DNA of 64,000 nucleotides. Origin: Halomonas nitroreducens (GTDB taxonomy: Bacteria > Pseudomonadota > Gammaproteobacteria > Pseudomonadales > Halomonadaceae). Under the pieces are notes generated by a model. It ran no database searches, was not told the DNA's origin, and saw nothing but the letters and a program-made list of their open reading frames with translations. The stretch lies in assembly GCF_003966155.1 (NCBI RefSeq), contig NZ_RXNS01000007.1, forward strand, positions 124,001 to 188,000, read 5' to 3'. The translations under genes and the position numbers were made by a program. How positions within the stretch are numbered: position 1 is the first letter of the stretch; each line of letters opens with the position of its first letter. This document shows, in pieces, positions 51,722 to 60,157 of this stretch.

Positions 51722-52153
51722 TCACCCCGCGAGGGTCACGGCGGCCCCGCCGAAGGCCAGGCTCGCCGGATTGGCAATGGGCCGGTTGGCCAGCAGCCGA
51801 TGCAGGCCCACGCCGCAGCGCCCGACCATCCAGACCAGGCAGGCGGTGAAGAACAGGTAGCCGAACGCCCAGGAGGTCGCGGCGGGTAGCTGGAGCCAGC
51901 CCAGCAGCTGCCAGATGCCGAGGCCCAGGCCACCGCCTGCGAGGCCCAGCCAGAAGGTGCGGATCTGGAAGCGCAGATGGCTGTCCAGCCATCCGGCCAC
52001 CCGTCCCCGGCGCAGGTGGGCGATGGTCACGCCGATCGGGGCGGTGATCACGGCCATGACGCTGCCCAGGAACAGACCATAGACGATCAGCGCGGTGCCG
52101 CGGCCGGGTTCCTTGACGAGGGGCTCGGCGATCTCGGGGGGGGTGAGGGACAT
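51722..52153 (-). CDS. Membrane protein heading the norEF operon
   Basis: A 143-residue protein with about four spans (YGLFLGSVMAVITAPIGV, FWLGLAGGGLGLGIW and others), resembling small DUF4870-type membrane proteins found with denitrification genes. GGAGG lies 6 nt before the ATG. It is the first gene after the FNR/NsrR control region, 2 nt before norE. Role unknown. Confidence 0.75.
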   Translation of the reverse strand: MSLTPPEIAEPLVKEPGRGTALIVYGLFLGSVMAVITAPIGVTIAHLRRGRVAGWLDSHLRFQIRTFWLGLAGGGLGLGIWQLLGWLQLPAATSWAFGYLFFTACLVWMVGRCGVGLHRLLANRPIANPASLAFGGAAVTLAG

Positions 52154-52178
52154 GGCGCACCTCCGGCAGCTGGCAGTG

Positions 52179-52201
52179 AAGATGTATTCATAATACTACT
52201 A
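52179..52201 (-). promoter_or_regulatory. NsrR-type operator of the norEF operon
   Basis: 11-1-11 geometry; on the plus strand AAGATGTATTC (9 of 11) then TAATACTACTA (6 of 11). It lies over the transcription start predicted from the box at 52226, the same layout as at norC. Confidence 0.55.
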
Positions 52202-52225
52202 TATGTCGGCAACGCGAGCCCTTCC

Positions 52226-52239
52226 CTGGCCTGGATCAA
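52226..52239 (-). promoter_or_regulatory. Degenerate FNR/Dnr-type box of the norEF operon
   Basis: The minus strand reads TTGAT-CCAG-GCCAG: one perfect and one poor half-site. Its centre is 42.5 bp from the centre of the NsrR-type operator. Confidence 0.45.
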
Positions 52240-52259
52240 GTTCGGGCGGGCTTGAACGG

Positions 52260-52285
52260 CGAATGCCGCCCGAAGGCGGCATTCG
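52260..52285 (-). terminator. Terminator after narK1
   Basis: A perfect 11-bp stem (CGAATGCCGCC / GGCGGCATTCG) with a CGAA loop, 18 nt after the transporter stop. It separates the transporter from the norEF operon on the same strand. Confidence 0.75.
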
Positions 52286-52303
52286 TGGCGTGGTGCGGGT
52301 CGA

Positions 52304-53689
52304 TCAGGCCTCGGTCCCCGGGCTCGGGCGAGCCGAAGGTGCGGCAGGCGCGGCCCGCTTTTCCTGGCGGGGAGGGCGGCTTCCCACATCCTGGATCTCG
52401 GGCAGGTAACGGTAGCGCTCTTCGCTGAGCTCCGGCACCCGACGGCGCTCCATGCGGCGGATGGCGCCGTGCATCCAGACCAGCGAGACGGCCACCAGCA
52501 CGAAGAGCACCATGTAGGAGCTGGTCCAGACCCCGGTAAGGTCGAGCACGGCGCCGAAGACGATCGGCAGGAAGAACCCGCCCAGGCCGCCGATCATGCC
52601 GACCAGGCCGCCCACCGAGCCGACGTTCTCCGGATAGTAGACCGGGATGTGCTTGTAGACCGCGGCCTTGCCCAGGGACATGAAGAAGCCCAGCAGCACG
52701 GTCAGCACCACCACGCCCCACAGTGGCATGGCCAGGGAGAAGGCGATCTGGCCCTCCTTGCCCTCCACCACGTAGTGGGTCTCGGGATAGGCGAGCAGGA
52801 ACAGGCAGACCAGCGAGGCGATAAAGGTCAGATACATGATCGCTCGGGCGCCGTAGCGGTCGGACATCCAGCCGCCGAGGGCGCGGAAGACGCTGGCCGG
52901 CAGGGTGTAGAGGGCGGCCAGCGAGCCGGCCACGGCGATGCTGACGTCATAGGCGCCCACGTAGTAGCGCGGCAGGTAGGAGGCCAGGGCGACGAAGGCG
53001 CCGAAGACGAAGAAGTAGTAGAGGGCGAAGCGCCACACCTGCAGGTGCTTGAGCGGCTCCAGCTGGGCCTTGGCAGAAGTGGCCTTGGCGCCCTCTCCAC
53101 GGCGGGCCCGGGTCAGCGGGTCCTCCGAGGCGAACACCCAGAAGCCCACGGCCACCACGGCCAGCACGATGGCGTAGACCACGGCGGTCTGCTCCCAGCC
53201 CAGGGCCAGCAGCAGGAAGGGAGCGGCGAAGTTGGTCACCGCCGCCCCGGCGTTGCCGGCGCCGAAGATGCCCAGCGCCGTGCCCTGCTTCTCCTTCTCG
53301 AACCAGTAGGAGGTGTAGGCGATGCCGACGATGAAGGAGCCGCCGGCCAGGCCCACCCCGAGGGCGGCGACCAGGAACATCGCGTAGGACTCGACATAGG
53401 ACAGCAGGAAGACACAGGCCGCGGTGACCAGCATCAGCACGCTGAACACCCGGTGGCCGCCGAACTGTTCGGTCCAGATGCCGAGAAAGATGCGGCTGAT
53501 CGAGCCGGTGAGGATCGGCGTGGCGACCAGGATGCCGAACTGGGTCTCGTTGAGGCCCAGGTCCTGCTTGATCTTGATGCCGATGATGGAAAAGATCGTC
53601 CACACCGCGAAACAGGTGGTGAACGCCAGGGTGCTGAGCGTCAGTGCCCGGTACTGTTGTGGCCGGGTCACGCCCTCGAGATGTTTCAT
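52304..53689 (-). CDS. narK1: NarK1-type MFS nitrate/nitrite transporter
   Basis: A 461-residue MFS protein with 12 spans. Both substrate arginines of the NarK family appear in place (GSISRIFLG in TM2 and SVFRALGGW in TM8), and the nitrate signature is GIFGAGNAGAA. It is shorter and more NarK1-like (nitrate/proton symport) than its neighbour; the subtype is inferred. The ATG at 53689 has AAGGAGG upstream. A perfect FNR box lies before it. Confidence 0.92.
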   Translation of the reverse strand: MKHLEGVTRPQQYRALTLSTLAFTTCFAVWTIFSIIGIKIKQDLGLNETQFGILVATPILTGSISRIFLGIWTEQFGGHRVFSVLMLVTAACVFLLSYVESYAMFLVAALGVGLAGGSFIVGIAYTSYWFEKEKQGTALGIFGAGNAGAAVTNFAAPFLLLALGWEQTAVVYAIVLAVVAVGFWVFASEDPLTRARRGEGAKATSAKAQLEPLKHLQVWRFALYYFFVFGAFVALASYLPRYYVGAYDVSIAVAGSLAALYTLPASVFRALGGWMSDRYGARAIMYLTFIASLVCLFLLAYPETHYVVEGKEGQIAFSLAMPLWGVVVLTVLLGFFMSLGKAAVYKHIPVYYPENVGSVGGLVGMIGGLGGFFLPIVFGAVLDLTGVWTSSYMVLFVLVAVSLVWMHGAIRRMERRRVPELSEERYRYLPEIQDVGSRPPRQEKRAAPAAPSARPSPGTEA

Positions 53690-53755
53690 GTCGAGCCTCC
53701 TTCGGCGATGCATGAATGGTCGCCTTCCAGACTGGCAGTTGGGGGGCGGACGATA

Positions 53756-53769
53756 TTGATGTGCATCAA
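53756..53769 (-). promoter_or_regulatory. Consensus FNR box for narK1
   Basis: TTGAT-GTGC-ATCAA, a perfect palindromic match. The predicted start is near 53721, 32 nt before narK1. Confidence 0.85.
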
Positions 53770-53804
53770 GTTCGCCTGGCCGCTACCCCTTGATAGCCGG
53801 GACC

Positions 53805-53820
53805 TATCCCCTTGGAGGTA
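53805..53820 (-). promoter_or_regulatory. NarL-type 7-2-7 site upstream of narK1
   Basis: TATCCCC-TT-GGAGGTA, close to TACYYMT-N2-AKRRGTA and nearly the same 16 bases as the sites at 55713 and 59987. A single heptamer TACCCCT lies nearby at 53784-53790. Confidence 0.65.
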
Positions 53821-53857
53821 GGCGCGGCTAGCCCCTTCGCTGTCGGCGAAGACGACA

Positions 53858-53881
53858 ACCGGGCCCGTCCCGGGGCCCGGT
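53858..53881 (-). terminator. Terminator after narK2
   Basis: A 9-bp stem (ACCGGGCCC / GGGCCCGGT) with a 6-nt loop, 37 nt after the transporter stop, followed on the minus strand by a T-containing tail (TGTCGTCTTCG). Confidence 0.6.
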
Positions 53882-53917
53882 CGCCATGACAGATGAAGCG
53901 GTCCTGCCTGCCGGGCG

Positions 53918-55570
53918 TCAGGGGTTCTTCACGTAGGCGTTGCCGCGCAGGTAGAACCACCAGTTGACCACCAGGCAGAGGGCATAGAAGACGGCGAAGC
54001 CGTACATGGCCATCTCCGGGGTGCCGGCCTTGATCTGCTCGCCCATCACGCGCGGGGCGATGAAGGCGCCGTAGGCGGCCACGGCCGAGGTCCAGCCGAG
54101 CACCGGGCCCTTCTGCTGCAGGTCGAAGATGAAGCCGATGCTGCGGAAGGTGGAGCCGTTGCCGATGCCGCTGGCGGCGAACAGCACGATGAACAGCACA
54201 AGGAACATCCAGAAGTACTGGTTGGGGTCGGTCGCGTTGTAGGCCAGCATCATCACGTAACCCACGGCGGCGGATGCCAGGACCATCACCACGGAGATGG
54301 CCTGGGTGACGATGGCGCCCCCCACCTTGTCGGAGATCCAGCCGCCCACCGGGCGGATCAGGGCGCCGACGAAGGGGCCCATCCAGGCCCAGGTCAGGGC
54401 GCTGGGAGCGTCGGGATTGGCCACGCGAGTGATGGTGCCGTCGGCGGCCACCTCCATCATGTTGCCGAAGATCACGCTGATGGAGAGCGGCAGGGCCGCG
54501 GAGAAGCCGATGAAGGAGCCGAAGGTGGCGATGTAGAGCACCGTCATCGCCCAGGTGTGCTTGTTGGAGAAGATCGCGAACTGCTTCTGGATATTCGGCT
54601 TGATGTCGCCGGGAATCAGGCGCAGCAGGCCCAGGGTCAGGGCGATGGTCAGCGGCAGGGCCAGCCACATGTTCAGCCAGCTCAGGGCAGCCACGCCGAT
54701 CACCGCGGTGATCAGGCCCACGCCGTAGAGGCCGAGGATCTTGCCGAAGGCCTGCACGGGAGACCCGGGGTGGGGCGTGATCGCGCGAATATTGTTCATG
54801 CCGAACCAGCCGGCGAAGGCCAGCGGGATCAGGAAGACCAGCCAGATCAGCCCGGCGTTCTGGATCCAGGTATCGGTGCCCGCCCCGATGCGGCCGATCA
54901 GGGTGCCGCTGGCCTTCTGCAGCTCCATCGGCTCGCCGCCCAGCGCGCCGAAGACGCCGACGGTCATCACCAGCGGGATCAGGATCTGCATGGTGGTGAC
55001 GCCGAAGTTGCCGAGGCCCGCGTTCATGCCCAGGGCGTAGCCCTGCTGCTTCTTCGGGTAGAAGGTCGATATGTTGCTCATCGAGTTGGCGAAGTTGCCC
55101 CCGCCGATCCCCGAGAGCAGCGCCAGGGCCTGGAAGACCCAGAAGGGCGTTCCCGGGTTCATCAGGGCGATGCCGGTGCCGAGCGCCGGCAGCATCAGCA
55201 GGGCGGTGGTCAGGAAGATGGTGTTGCGCCCGCCGGCGATGCGGATCATGAACGACGCCGGGATGCGCAGGGTGGCCCCGGACAGGCCGGCGATGGCGGT
55301 CAGGGTGAACAACTGGTCCACCGTGAAGGGAAAGCCCAGGTTGCGCATCTGGGTGGTGATCATGCCCCACATCAGCCAGACGGCGAAGCCCATCAGCAGG
55401 CTGGGAATGGAGATCCACAGGTTGCGGTTGGCGATCCGGCGGCCGGTGGACTGCCAGAACGTCGGATCCTCGACGTCCCAGTGTTCGATATCGGCGTTGC
55501 GCCGCCCGCGGGGAGGCAGCGGCTTCTGGCCGGCCTCCCAGTGGCTGGAATCGGCACTCTGTCTGGTCAT
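53918..55570 (-). CDS. narK2: NarK2-type nitrate/nitrite antiporter
   Basis: A 550-residue MFS transporter, longer than E. coli NarK because of N-terminal and loop extensions. It keeps the TM2 Arg (LSGATLRIPASF) and TM8 Arg (ALIRPVGGW), and has the nitrate signature GNFANSMSNISTFYP with GMNAGLGNFGV. It would import nitrate and export nitrite. It diverges from nothing; narL lies 277 bp upstream on the same strand. FNR and NarL sites lie in that gap. Confidence 0.94.
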   Translation of the reverse strand: MTRQSADSSHWEAGQKPLPPRGRRNADIEHWDVEDPTFWQSTGRRIANRNLWISIPSLLMGFAVWLMWGMITTQMRNLGFPFTVDQLFTLTAIAGLSGATLRIPASFMIRIAGGRNTIFLTTALLMLPALGTGIALMNPGTPFWVFQALALLSGIGGGNFANSMSNISTFYPKKQQGYALGMNAGLGNFGVTTMQILIPLVMTVGVFGALGGEPMELQKASGTLIGRIGAGTDTWIQNAGLIWLVFLIPLAFAGWFGMNNIRAITPHPGSPVQAFGKILGLYGVGLITAVIGVAALSWLNMWLALPLTIALTLGLLRLIPGDIKPNIQKQFAIFSNKHTWAMTVLYIATFGSFIGFSAALPLSISVIFGNMMEVAADGTITRVANPDAPSALTWAWMGPFVGALIRPVGGWISDKVGGAIVTQAISVVMVLASAAVGYVMMLAYNATDPNQYFWMFLVLFIVLFAASGIGNGSTFRSIGFIFDLQQKGPVLGWTSAVAAYGAFIAPRVMGEQIKAGTPEMAMYGFAVFYALCLVVNWWFYLRGNAYVKNP

Positions 55571-55620
55571 GGTCTATCCCCCTTGCGGTCTCTCGATGGA
55601 GCCCCGTCGCGCGATGGCGG

Positions 55621-55634
55621 TTGACCGGCATCAA
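55621..55634 (-). promoter_or_regulatory. FNR-type box for narK2
   Basis: TTGAC-CGGC-ATCAA, 9 of 10 to TTGAT-N4-ATCAA. The predicted start is near 55586, 16 nt before narK2. Confidence 0.75.
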
Positions 55635-55712
55635 GCCTGGGGCTTTGCGGTGCAAGATACGCCTGGGGGAAAAGCAGGGAAACGGGCCGAAAAAGCCAGG
55701 AAAACAGCGGGA

Positions 55713-55728
55713 TACCCCTTGGGGGGTA
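55713..55728 (-). promoter_or_regulatory. NarL-type 7-2-7 site upstream of narK2
   Basis: TACCCCT-TG-GGGGGTA. The left heptamer is a full match to TACYYMT. It lies 86 bp upstream of the FNR box. Confidence 0.7.
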
Positions 55729-55847
55729 GGGGGGTAGGCCGGGCATTGGCCAGCAATATCAGGGGCTTAGCCACGCCGCCCTGCGGACGCACGCGCGGGC
55801 AGGAGCGGCGAGATTATTTGGAGGTATCCACAGAGAACCCCGTCCGA

Positions 55848-56510
55848 CTACTTGTCCACACCCTCCTGCACGGCCCACACCGCGGCCTCCACCCGGGAAC
55901 GCAGGTTGAGCTTCTTGAGCAGGTGCTTGACGTGGACCTTCACCGTGCCCTCGGTGATGTCGAGCTTGCGGGCGATCAGCTTGTTGGACAGGCCCGCGGC
56001 CAGCTCGCGGAGGATCTCCCGCTCGCGCTGGGTCAAGCTTTGGATATCCGGCGTGGCCGGCTGGTTTCGCTGGCTGCGCAGGGCCTCGGCCAGCAGGGCG
56101 GTGAGGCTCTCGCTGATCACCATGCGGCCGAGTGCCGCCTGGCGCAGCTGGCGCACCATGTCGTCCGGGTCCATGTCCTTGAGCAGGTAGCCGTCGGCAC
56201 CGGCGCGCAGGGCGGCGACCACATCCTCCTCGTGGTCGGAGACCGTGAACATCACGATACGCCCGGCGAAGCCGTCCTGACGCAGCCGCTTGAGGGTCTC
56301 GATGCCGTCCATCCCCGGCATGTTGAGGTCCAGCAGGATCAGGTCCGGATCCAGCTCGCCGGCGAGGCGAACGCCTTCCTCCGGCTCGCCGGTCTCGCCG
56401 GCGAGCTCCAGGTCGTCCTCCAGCTCGAGCAGCTGGGTCACCCCCCGTCGCAGTAGCGGGTGGTCGTCGATGATCAGCAGAGTGGCGGTGTCTTGGGCGT
56501 TCCGGGTCAT
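55848..56510 (-). CDS. narL: NarL, nitrate/nitrite response regulator
   Basis: A 220-residue regulator with a receiver ([12 protein letters not shown], phospho-Asp in [13 protein letters not shown], Lys in LLKD) and a LuxR-type helix-turn-helix ([30 protein letters not shown]). It is the partner of NarX, whose stop overlaps its ATG. The 16-bp sites before both narK genes and narG are its likely targets. Confidence 0.95.
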   Translation of the reverse strand: MTRNAQDTATLLIIDDHPLLRRGVTQLLELEDDLELAGETGEPEEGVRLAGELDPDLILLDLNMPGMDGIETLKRLRQDGFAGRIVMFTVSDHEEDVVAALRAGADGYLLKDMDPDDMVRQLRQAALGRMVISESLTALLAEALRSQRNQPATPDIQSLTQREREILRELAAGLSNKLIARKLDITEGTVKVHVKHLLKKLNLRSRVEAAVWAVQEGVDK

Positions 56511-58414
56511 CCTGCGGGGTCCCTGTTCGCTGGTTGAAGGCTGACGGGTTGCTCGGCGGGCTGCTGGGCGATCAGTCGTGCCGTCTGCGGGGTAAACGTG
56601 ATGGCCACGAGGGTACCGCCGCCGTCGCGATTGCGCACCTCGAACTCGCCGCCCAGGGTCTCGGCCCGGTCACGCATGATCACCAGGCCATAGTGCATGG
56701 GGGGGGAGCTGTCGTCTTCCAGGCCGATGCCGTCATCCTCGATCATCATCCACAGGCGAGCCTGGGCGAAGTGGACCGTCACCGACGCCCAGTGGGCCCG
56801 GGCATGCTTGTGCACATTGGCCAGGGCCTCGCGTGCCACCTGCAGGACATGAATCTCTTCGTTGGGGTTGAGCAGGTGGGGCGGTACATCGAAGTACAGC
56901 TCCACCGGGAAGCCCAGGCGTTCGCCGAATTCCAGGGTGGTCTGGCGCAGGGCGCTCTGCAACCCCGGGCCGTCGAGGCGCAGGCGGAAGGTGGTGAGCA
57001 GTTCGCGCAGCTGGCGGTAGGCGCTGTCCAGCCCGGTGCGCAACTCGTCGAACACCGGCGCCTGGGTCTCCCGCGGCACCTCCTTGGCCTGCATGCGCTC
57101 GAGGCGAGCGACCTGCATCTTCAGGTAGGACAGCGACTGGGCGAGGGAGTCATGGAGTTCCCGGGCGATGATGGTGCGCTCGTTCATCAGCGTCACCTGC
57201 TGCTCTTCCTCGATGCGCCGTTGCAGGTAGACCGCCGTGGCCAGCTGGTCGGTGAGGGCATAGAGCAGCCGACGGGTACTGTCGGTGATCGGCGCTTCGG
57301 TGGGGTACCAGACTTCCAGGGTGCCGAGCAGGGTCTCGCCGACGCTCACCGGCAGCAGCAGGCACTCGGCATCGCCACTCTCGGAGAGCTCCAGGGGCTG
57401 GGGATCGATCAGGCAGGCGTGGCAGTCGTGGTCGCGGCAATAGGTCGGCCGGCTCCGCGAGTGGGTCGCCAGGATCGGCACCTCGCGCTGGTCGAAGGGG
57501 TCGTGCAGCGACAGGCCGATGGGGCCGATGCCGAGCAGGTCTTCCAGGCGGCGGAGCATCGGGGCGGCACTGGCACACAGGTCGTTGCCCCCGCCATAGA
57601 GGGCTCGGCTGCCGTCGTGGAGGATCTGCATGGCCGCATTGCTGCGGGCCAGCTCCTGCTTCTTGCGCGACACGCGTTCCTCGAGCTCCGCATAGCTGGC
57701 GCCGAGCTCCGAGGCCATGGTGTCCAGGGTGCGGCCGAGCAGGGCCAGTTCGTCGCTGCCGGCCAGCCGGGTGCGATAGCCGAAGTTGCGGCGTCCGGCC
57801 TCCCTGGCCAGCACCACCAGCTGGTGCAGGGGGCGGACCAGGTTGTAGCGGATGTCGTAGAGGGCGATGGCCACCACCACTGCCGTCAGCACCAGGAACA
57901 GGATCTGCAGGGCGCTGAGCAGCTGGATCTTGGCCTCGCTGTTCTGCTCGAGCAGGGTCACCAGGCGGTCGATCTCCTCCACCAGGCCCTCGAGCTCGCG
58001 GTTCAGCTGGGCGATCGCCACGGTCTGCCCGTCCACCGCCGTGGCGACCCGCGGGGCCAGCTGGTCCTGCCAGTGCGTCTTCAGTCGCCGGTACTGGGCC
58101 TGCAGCTCGTGGTCATCGGCGCCGGGCAAGGCGTCGGTCAGTTCCGGGCTGTCCAGTCGCTCGGCGAAGCGGCCGGCGATGGATTCGACCTGAGTGCGTC
58201 GCTCGGGGGCCGGGGCGCGGTCGAAGCGCTGCAAGGCGGCCACCAGCTGGTAGGAGTTCATGCGCAGCGAGCCGGCCAGGTTGATGGCGGCGGCGTCTCC
58301 CTGGCTGCTGCCGGCCACACTCATGGTCACCGCGATGCTGACCAGCGCCATGGCACTGATCGCCAGCAGCGAGGCGATGATGCGGGCCACCAGGGAGCGT
58401 TGCAGCAGTTTCAT
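56507..58414 (-). CDS. narX: NarX, nitrate/nitrite sensor kinase
   Basis: A 635-residue sensor with a first span (about 9-31), then the ligand-binding P-box ([17 protein letters not shown], about residues 41-57), a four-helix periplasmic domain, a second span, HAMP, and a Cys-containing central module ([10 protein letters not shown]). The HisKA_3 domain ([16 protein letters not shown]) and HATPase follow. It is about the E. coli NarX length plus 40. The ATG is at 58414. It overlaps narL. Confidence 0.94.
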   Translation of the reverse strand: MKLLQRSLVARIIASLLAISAMALVSIAVTMSVAGSSQGDAAAINLAGSLRMNSYQLVAALQRFDRAPAPERRTQVESIAGRFAERLDSPELTDALPGADDHELQAQYRRLKTHWQDQLAPRVATAVDGQTVAIAQLNRELEGLVEEIDRLVTLLEQNSEAKIQLLSALQILFLVLTAVVVAIALYDIRYNLVRPLHQLVVLAREAGRRNFGYRTRLAGSDELALLGRTLDTMASELGASYAELEERVSRKKQELARSNAAMQILHDGSRALYGGGNDLCASAAPMLRRLEDLLGIGPIGLSLHDPFDQREVPILATHSRSRPTYCRDHDCHACLIDPQPLELSESGDAECLLLPVSVGETLLGTLEVWYPTEAPITDSTRRLLYALTDQLATAVYLQRRIEEEQQVTLMNERTIIARELHDSLAQSLSYLKMQVARLERMQAKEVPRETQAPVFDELRTGLDSAYRQLRELLTTFRLRLDGPGLQSALRQTTLEFGERLGFPVELYFDVPPHLLNPNEEIHVLQVAREALANVHKHARAHWASVTVHFAQARLWMMIEDDGIGLEDDSSPPMHYGLVIMRDRAETLGGEFEVRNRDGGGTLVAITFTPQTARLIAQQPAEQPVSLQPANRDPAG

Positions 58415-58526
58415 CGGGGTCTCCGGGGACGCCAGGGGAGTGGTGTGCTGAATGCCACTATACCCTAGTAGGTAGGTGTCTCTCTCTCAAAGGCGTACCT
58501 CCCATGCCCTTTTGACGCTGACTCGG

Positions 58527-58562
58527 GGGCTCACGAGAATCTGGATATCTTCCCGTGAGTCC
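58527..58562 (+). promoter_or_regulatory. Inverted repeat ending 5 nt before the third NarK-like gene
   Basis: Arms GGGCTCACGAGAA and TTCCCGTGAGTCC pair at 11 of 13 positions around a 10-nt loop. It occupies the place where a ribosome site would lie (only GTGAG is there), so it could be an operator or an RNA hairpin limiting translation. The rest of the 153-bp narX spacer shows only degenerate NarL-like heptamers. Confidence 0.45.
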
Positions 58563-58567
58563 CGATC

Positions 58568-59869
58568 ATGAAGCGTGCCGACTCCCTCATCCCCCCCAGC
58601 GGCCCGCCCGAGGTGGCCCGGCTGGCCGAGCCGACGCCGCCGCTGGGCTATCGCGCCCTGGTGGTGGTGGTGCTCTCGCCGTTGGCCTTCGCCCTGGTCT
58701 TCGCCTGCTGGACCCTGTTTGCCGTGCTGGGCCTCGAGCTCAGGCGGGATCTGGCCCTGAGCCCGCTGGCCTTCGCGATCCTGCTGGCGATGCCGCTGCT
58801 GGCCGGCGGGCTGGCGAGCCTGCCCACGGCGCTGCTGGCGCGTCGCCTGGGAGGGCGCCGGGTCATGCTCGGCTGTCTGCTGTGGATCTGTCCCTTCCTG
58901 TGGTGGGTCGGCCATGCCGATCACTATGCGGAGTACCTGCTGGCGGGCCTGGGACTCGGTGTCGGGGCCGGCGCCCTGGCCGCCGGCCTGGTCCATGTGG
59001 CCACGTTGGGCCCGGCGCGTCACGTCGGCCTGGCACTGGGGCTGTATGGGGCCGGCATGGTCGGGGCGGGGCTCGGCTACCTGTTGTTGCCCCTGGTGAG
59101 CCAGGCCTATGGGTGGCGCCTGGCCCCGCTGCTCTACCTGCTGCCGGTGGCACTGGTCGCAGGGCTTTTGTGGCTGTTTGCCGACGATGCCGGCACGCCG
59201 TCCGACGGCCCGGTGCGCCGCGCGTCGGGCACCCTGGGCGCGGGGCTGCGACGGCTGCGGGACTGGTCGCTGTGGCGGCTGGCCATCACCTACGGCTTCT
59301 TCTTCGGCACCTTCGTCGGCCTGGCGCTGTGGCTGCCGGGGGAGCTGGCGGCGCGCTACGGCCTCTCGCAACAGGCCGCGGCCCAGTGGGGGTTGCCCTT
59401 CCCCCTGGTGGTGGGGGTCGGCCAGGTGGCGGGAGGGACCCTGGCCGACCGCCATGATTTCCGCAGCCTGCGCTGGTGGGTCAGCGCCTTCGTGCTGGTC
59501 TGCCTGTTCCTGCTCTCCTATCCGCCCTTCACGATGCAGATCCATGGCGTGCATGGGACCCTGGCGCTTCACTACGACGCGCCCCTGTGGGGCTTCGAGC
59601 TGCTGCTCGCGCTGATGGGACTGGCCATGGGCCTGGGGCTTGGCAGCCTGATGCGGCTGATCCATCGCGACCACGGCGAGGACATGGTGCTGGTGGGCGG
59701 CCTGGCACTGACCCTCGGCGGGCTCTTCGCCGCCCTGTTGCCGCCGGTGTTCGTGCTCGGCAGCGTGTGGACGGGGCTCAATACGGCCGGCTTCATGTTC
59801 CTCTATGCCGCCCTGGTGCTCTGCATGCTGGTGATGCTGGCCGACCATGCCCGCGGCGCGCGCCGCTGA
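58568..59869 (+). CDS. Diverged NarK-like MFS protein lacking the substrate arginines
   Basis: A 433-residue MFS protein with 12 spans. It aligns over its length with the NarK family, but the TM2 Arg is Ser (S84 in GGLASLPTAL) and the TM8 Arg is Gln (Q286 in GVGQVAGGTL). The nitrate signature Asn is also gone (YGAGMVGAG). It may move another substrate or act as a sensor-like paralog. It diverges from narX and precedes narG by 288 bp. There is no good ribosome site; a hairpin abuts the ATG. Confidence 0.82.
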   Translation: MKRADSLIPPSGPPEVARLAEPTPPLGYRALVVVVLSPLAFALVFACWTLFAVLGLELRRDLALSPLAFAILLAMPLLAGGLASLPTALLARRLGGRRVMLGCLLWICPFLWWVGHADHYAEYLLAGLGLGVGAGALAAGLVHVATLGPARHVGLALGLYGAGMVGAGLGYLLLPLVSQAYGWRLAPLLYLLPVALVAGLLWLFADDAGTPSDGPVRRASGTLGAGLRRLRDWSLWRLAITYGFFFGTFVGLALWLPGELAARYGLSQQAAAQWGLPFPLVVGVGQVAGGTLADRHDFRSLRWWVSAFVLVCLFLLSYPPFTMQIHGVHGTLALHYDAPLWGFELLLALMGLAMGLGLGSLMRLIHRDHGEDMVLVGGLALTLGGLFAALLPPVFVLGSVWTGLNTAGFMFLYAALVLCMLVMLADHARGARR

Positions 59870-59986
59870 GCCATCCTGGTCCGGCCCCGAGCCAACCGGC
59901 TCACCGGCCCCGCGATCCGCTGCCCCCTCTCCCCGTCGTCCGCAATGCCTGCCGCCAGGGGCTTATCCCCTGGTTGCAGGGGCGCC

Positions 59987-60002
59987 TATCCCCTTGGGGG
60001 TA
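59987..60002 (+). promoter_or_regulatory. NarL-type 7-2-7 site upstream of narG
   Basis: TATCCCC-TT-GGGGGTA, 155 bp before the narG ATG. A partial copy (TATCCCCTGG) lies at 59964. I see no clear FNR box in this 288-bp gap, unlike the narK genes. Confidence 0.65.
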
Positions 60003-60157
60003 GAGGCGATGTATATGGAGGTAACCGGGCAGTAATCGGCGCCGGGATCGCCCAGAATCGGCTCCAACGACCCTGGCCGCGAGCGACATGAGGCGGCGGC
60101 GCAGGACGGGTGACCCGAAGGGGTCACGCATCTTTTCGAGGAGCCTGGAGAGCGACC

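Noticed and set aside
58461..58475. TACCCTAGTAGGTA near narX as a NarL site
   Set aside because: Heptamers match at only 5/7 and 6/7, with zero spacing instead of 2 bp, and it is unlike the three strong sites.
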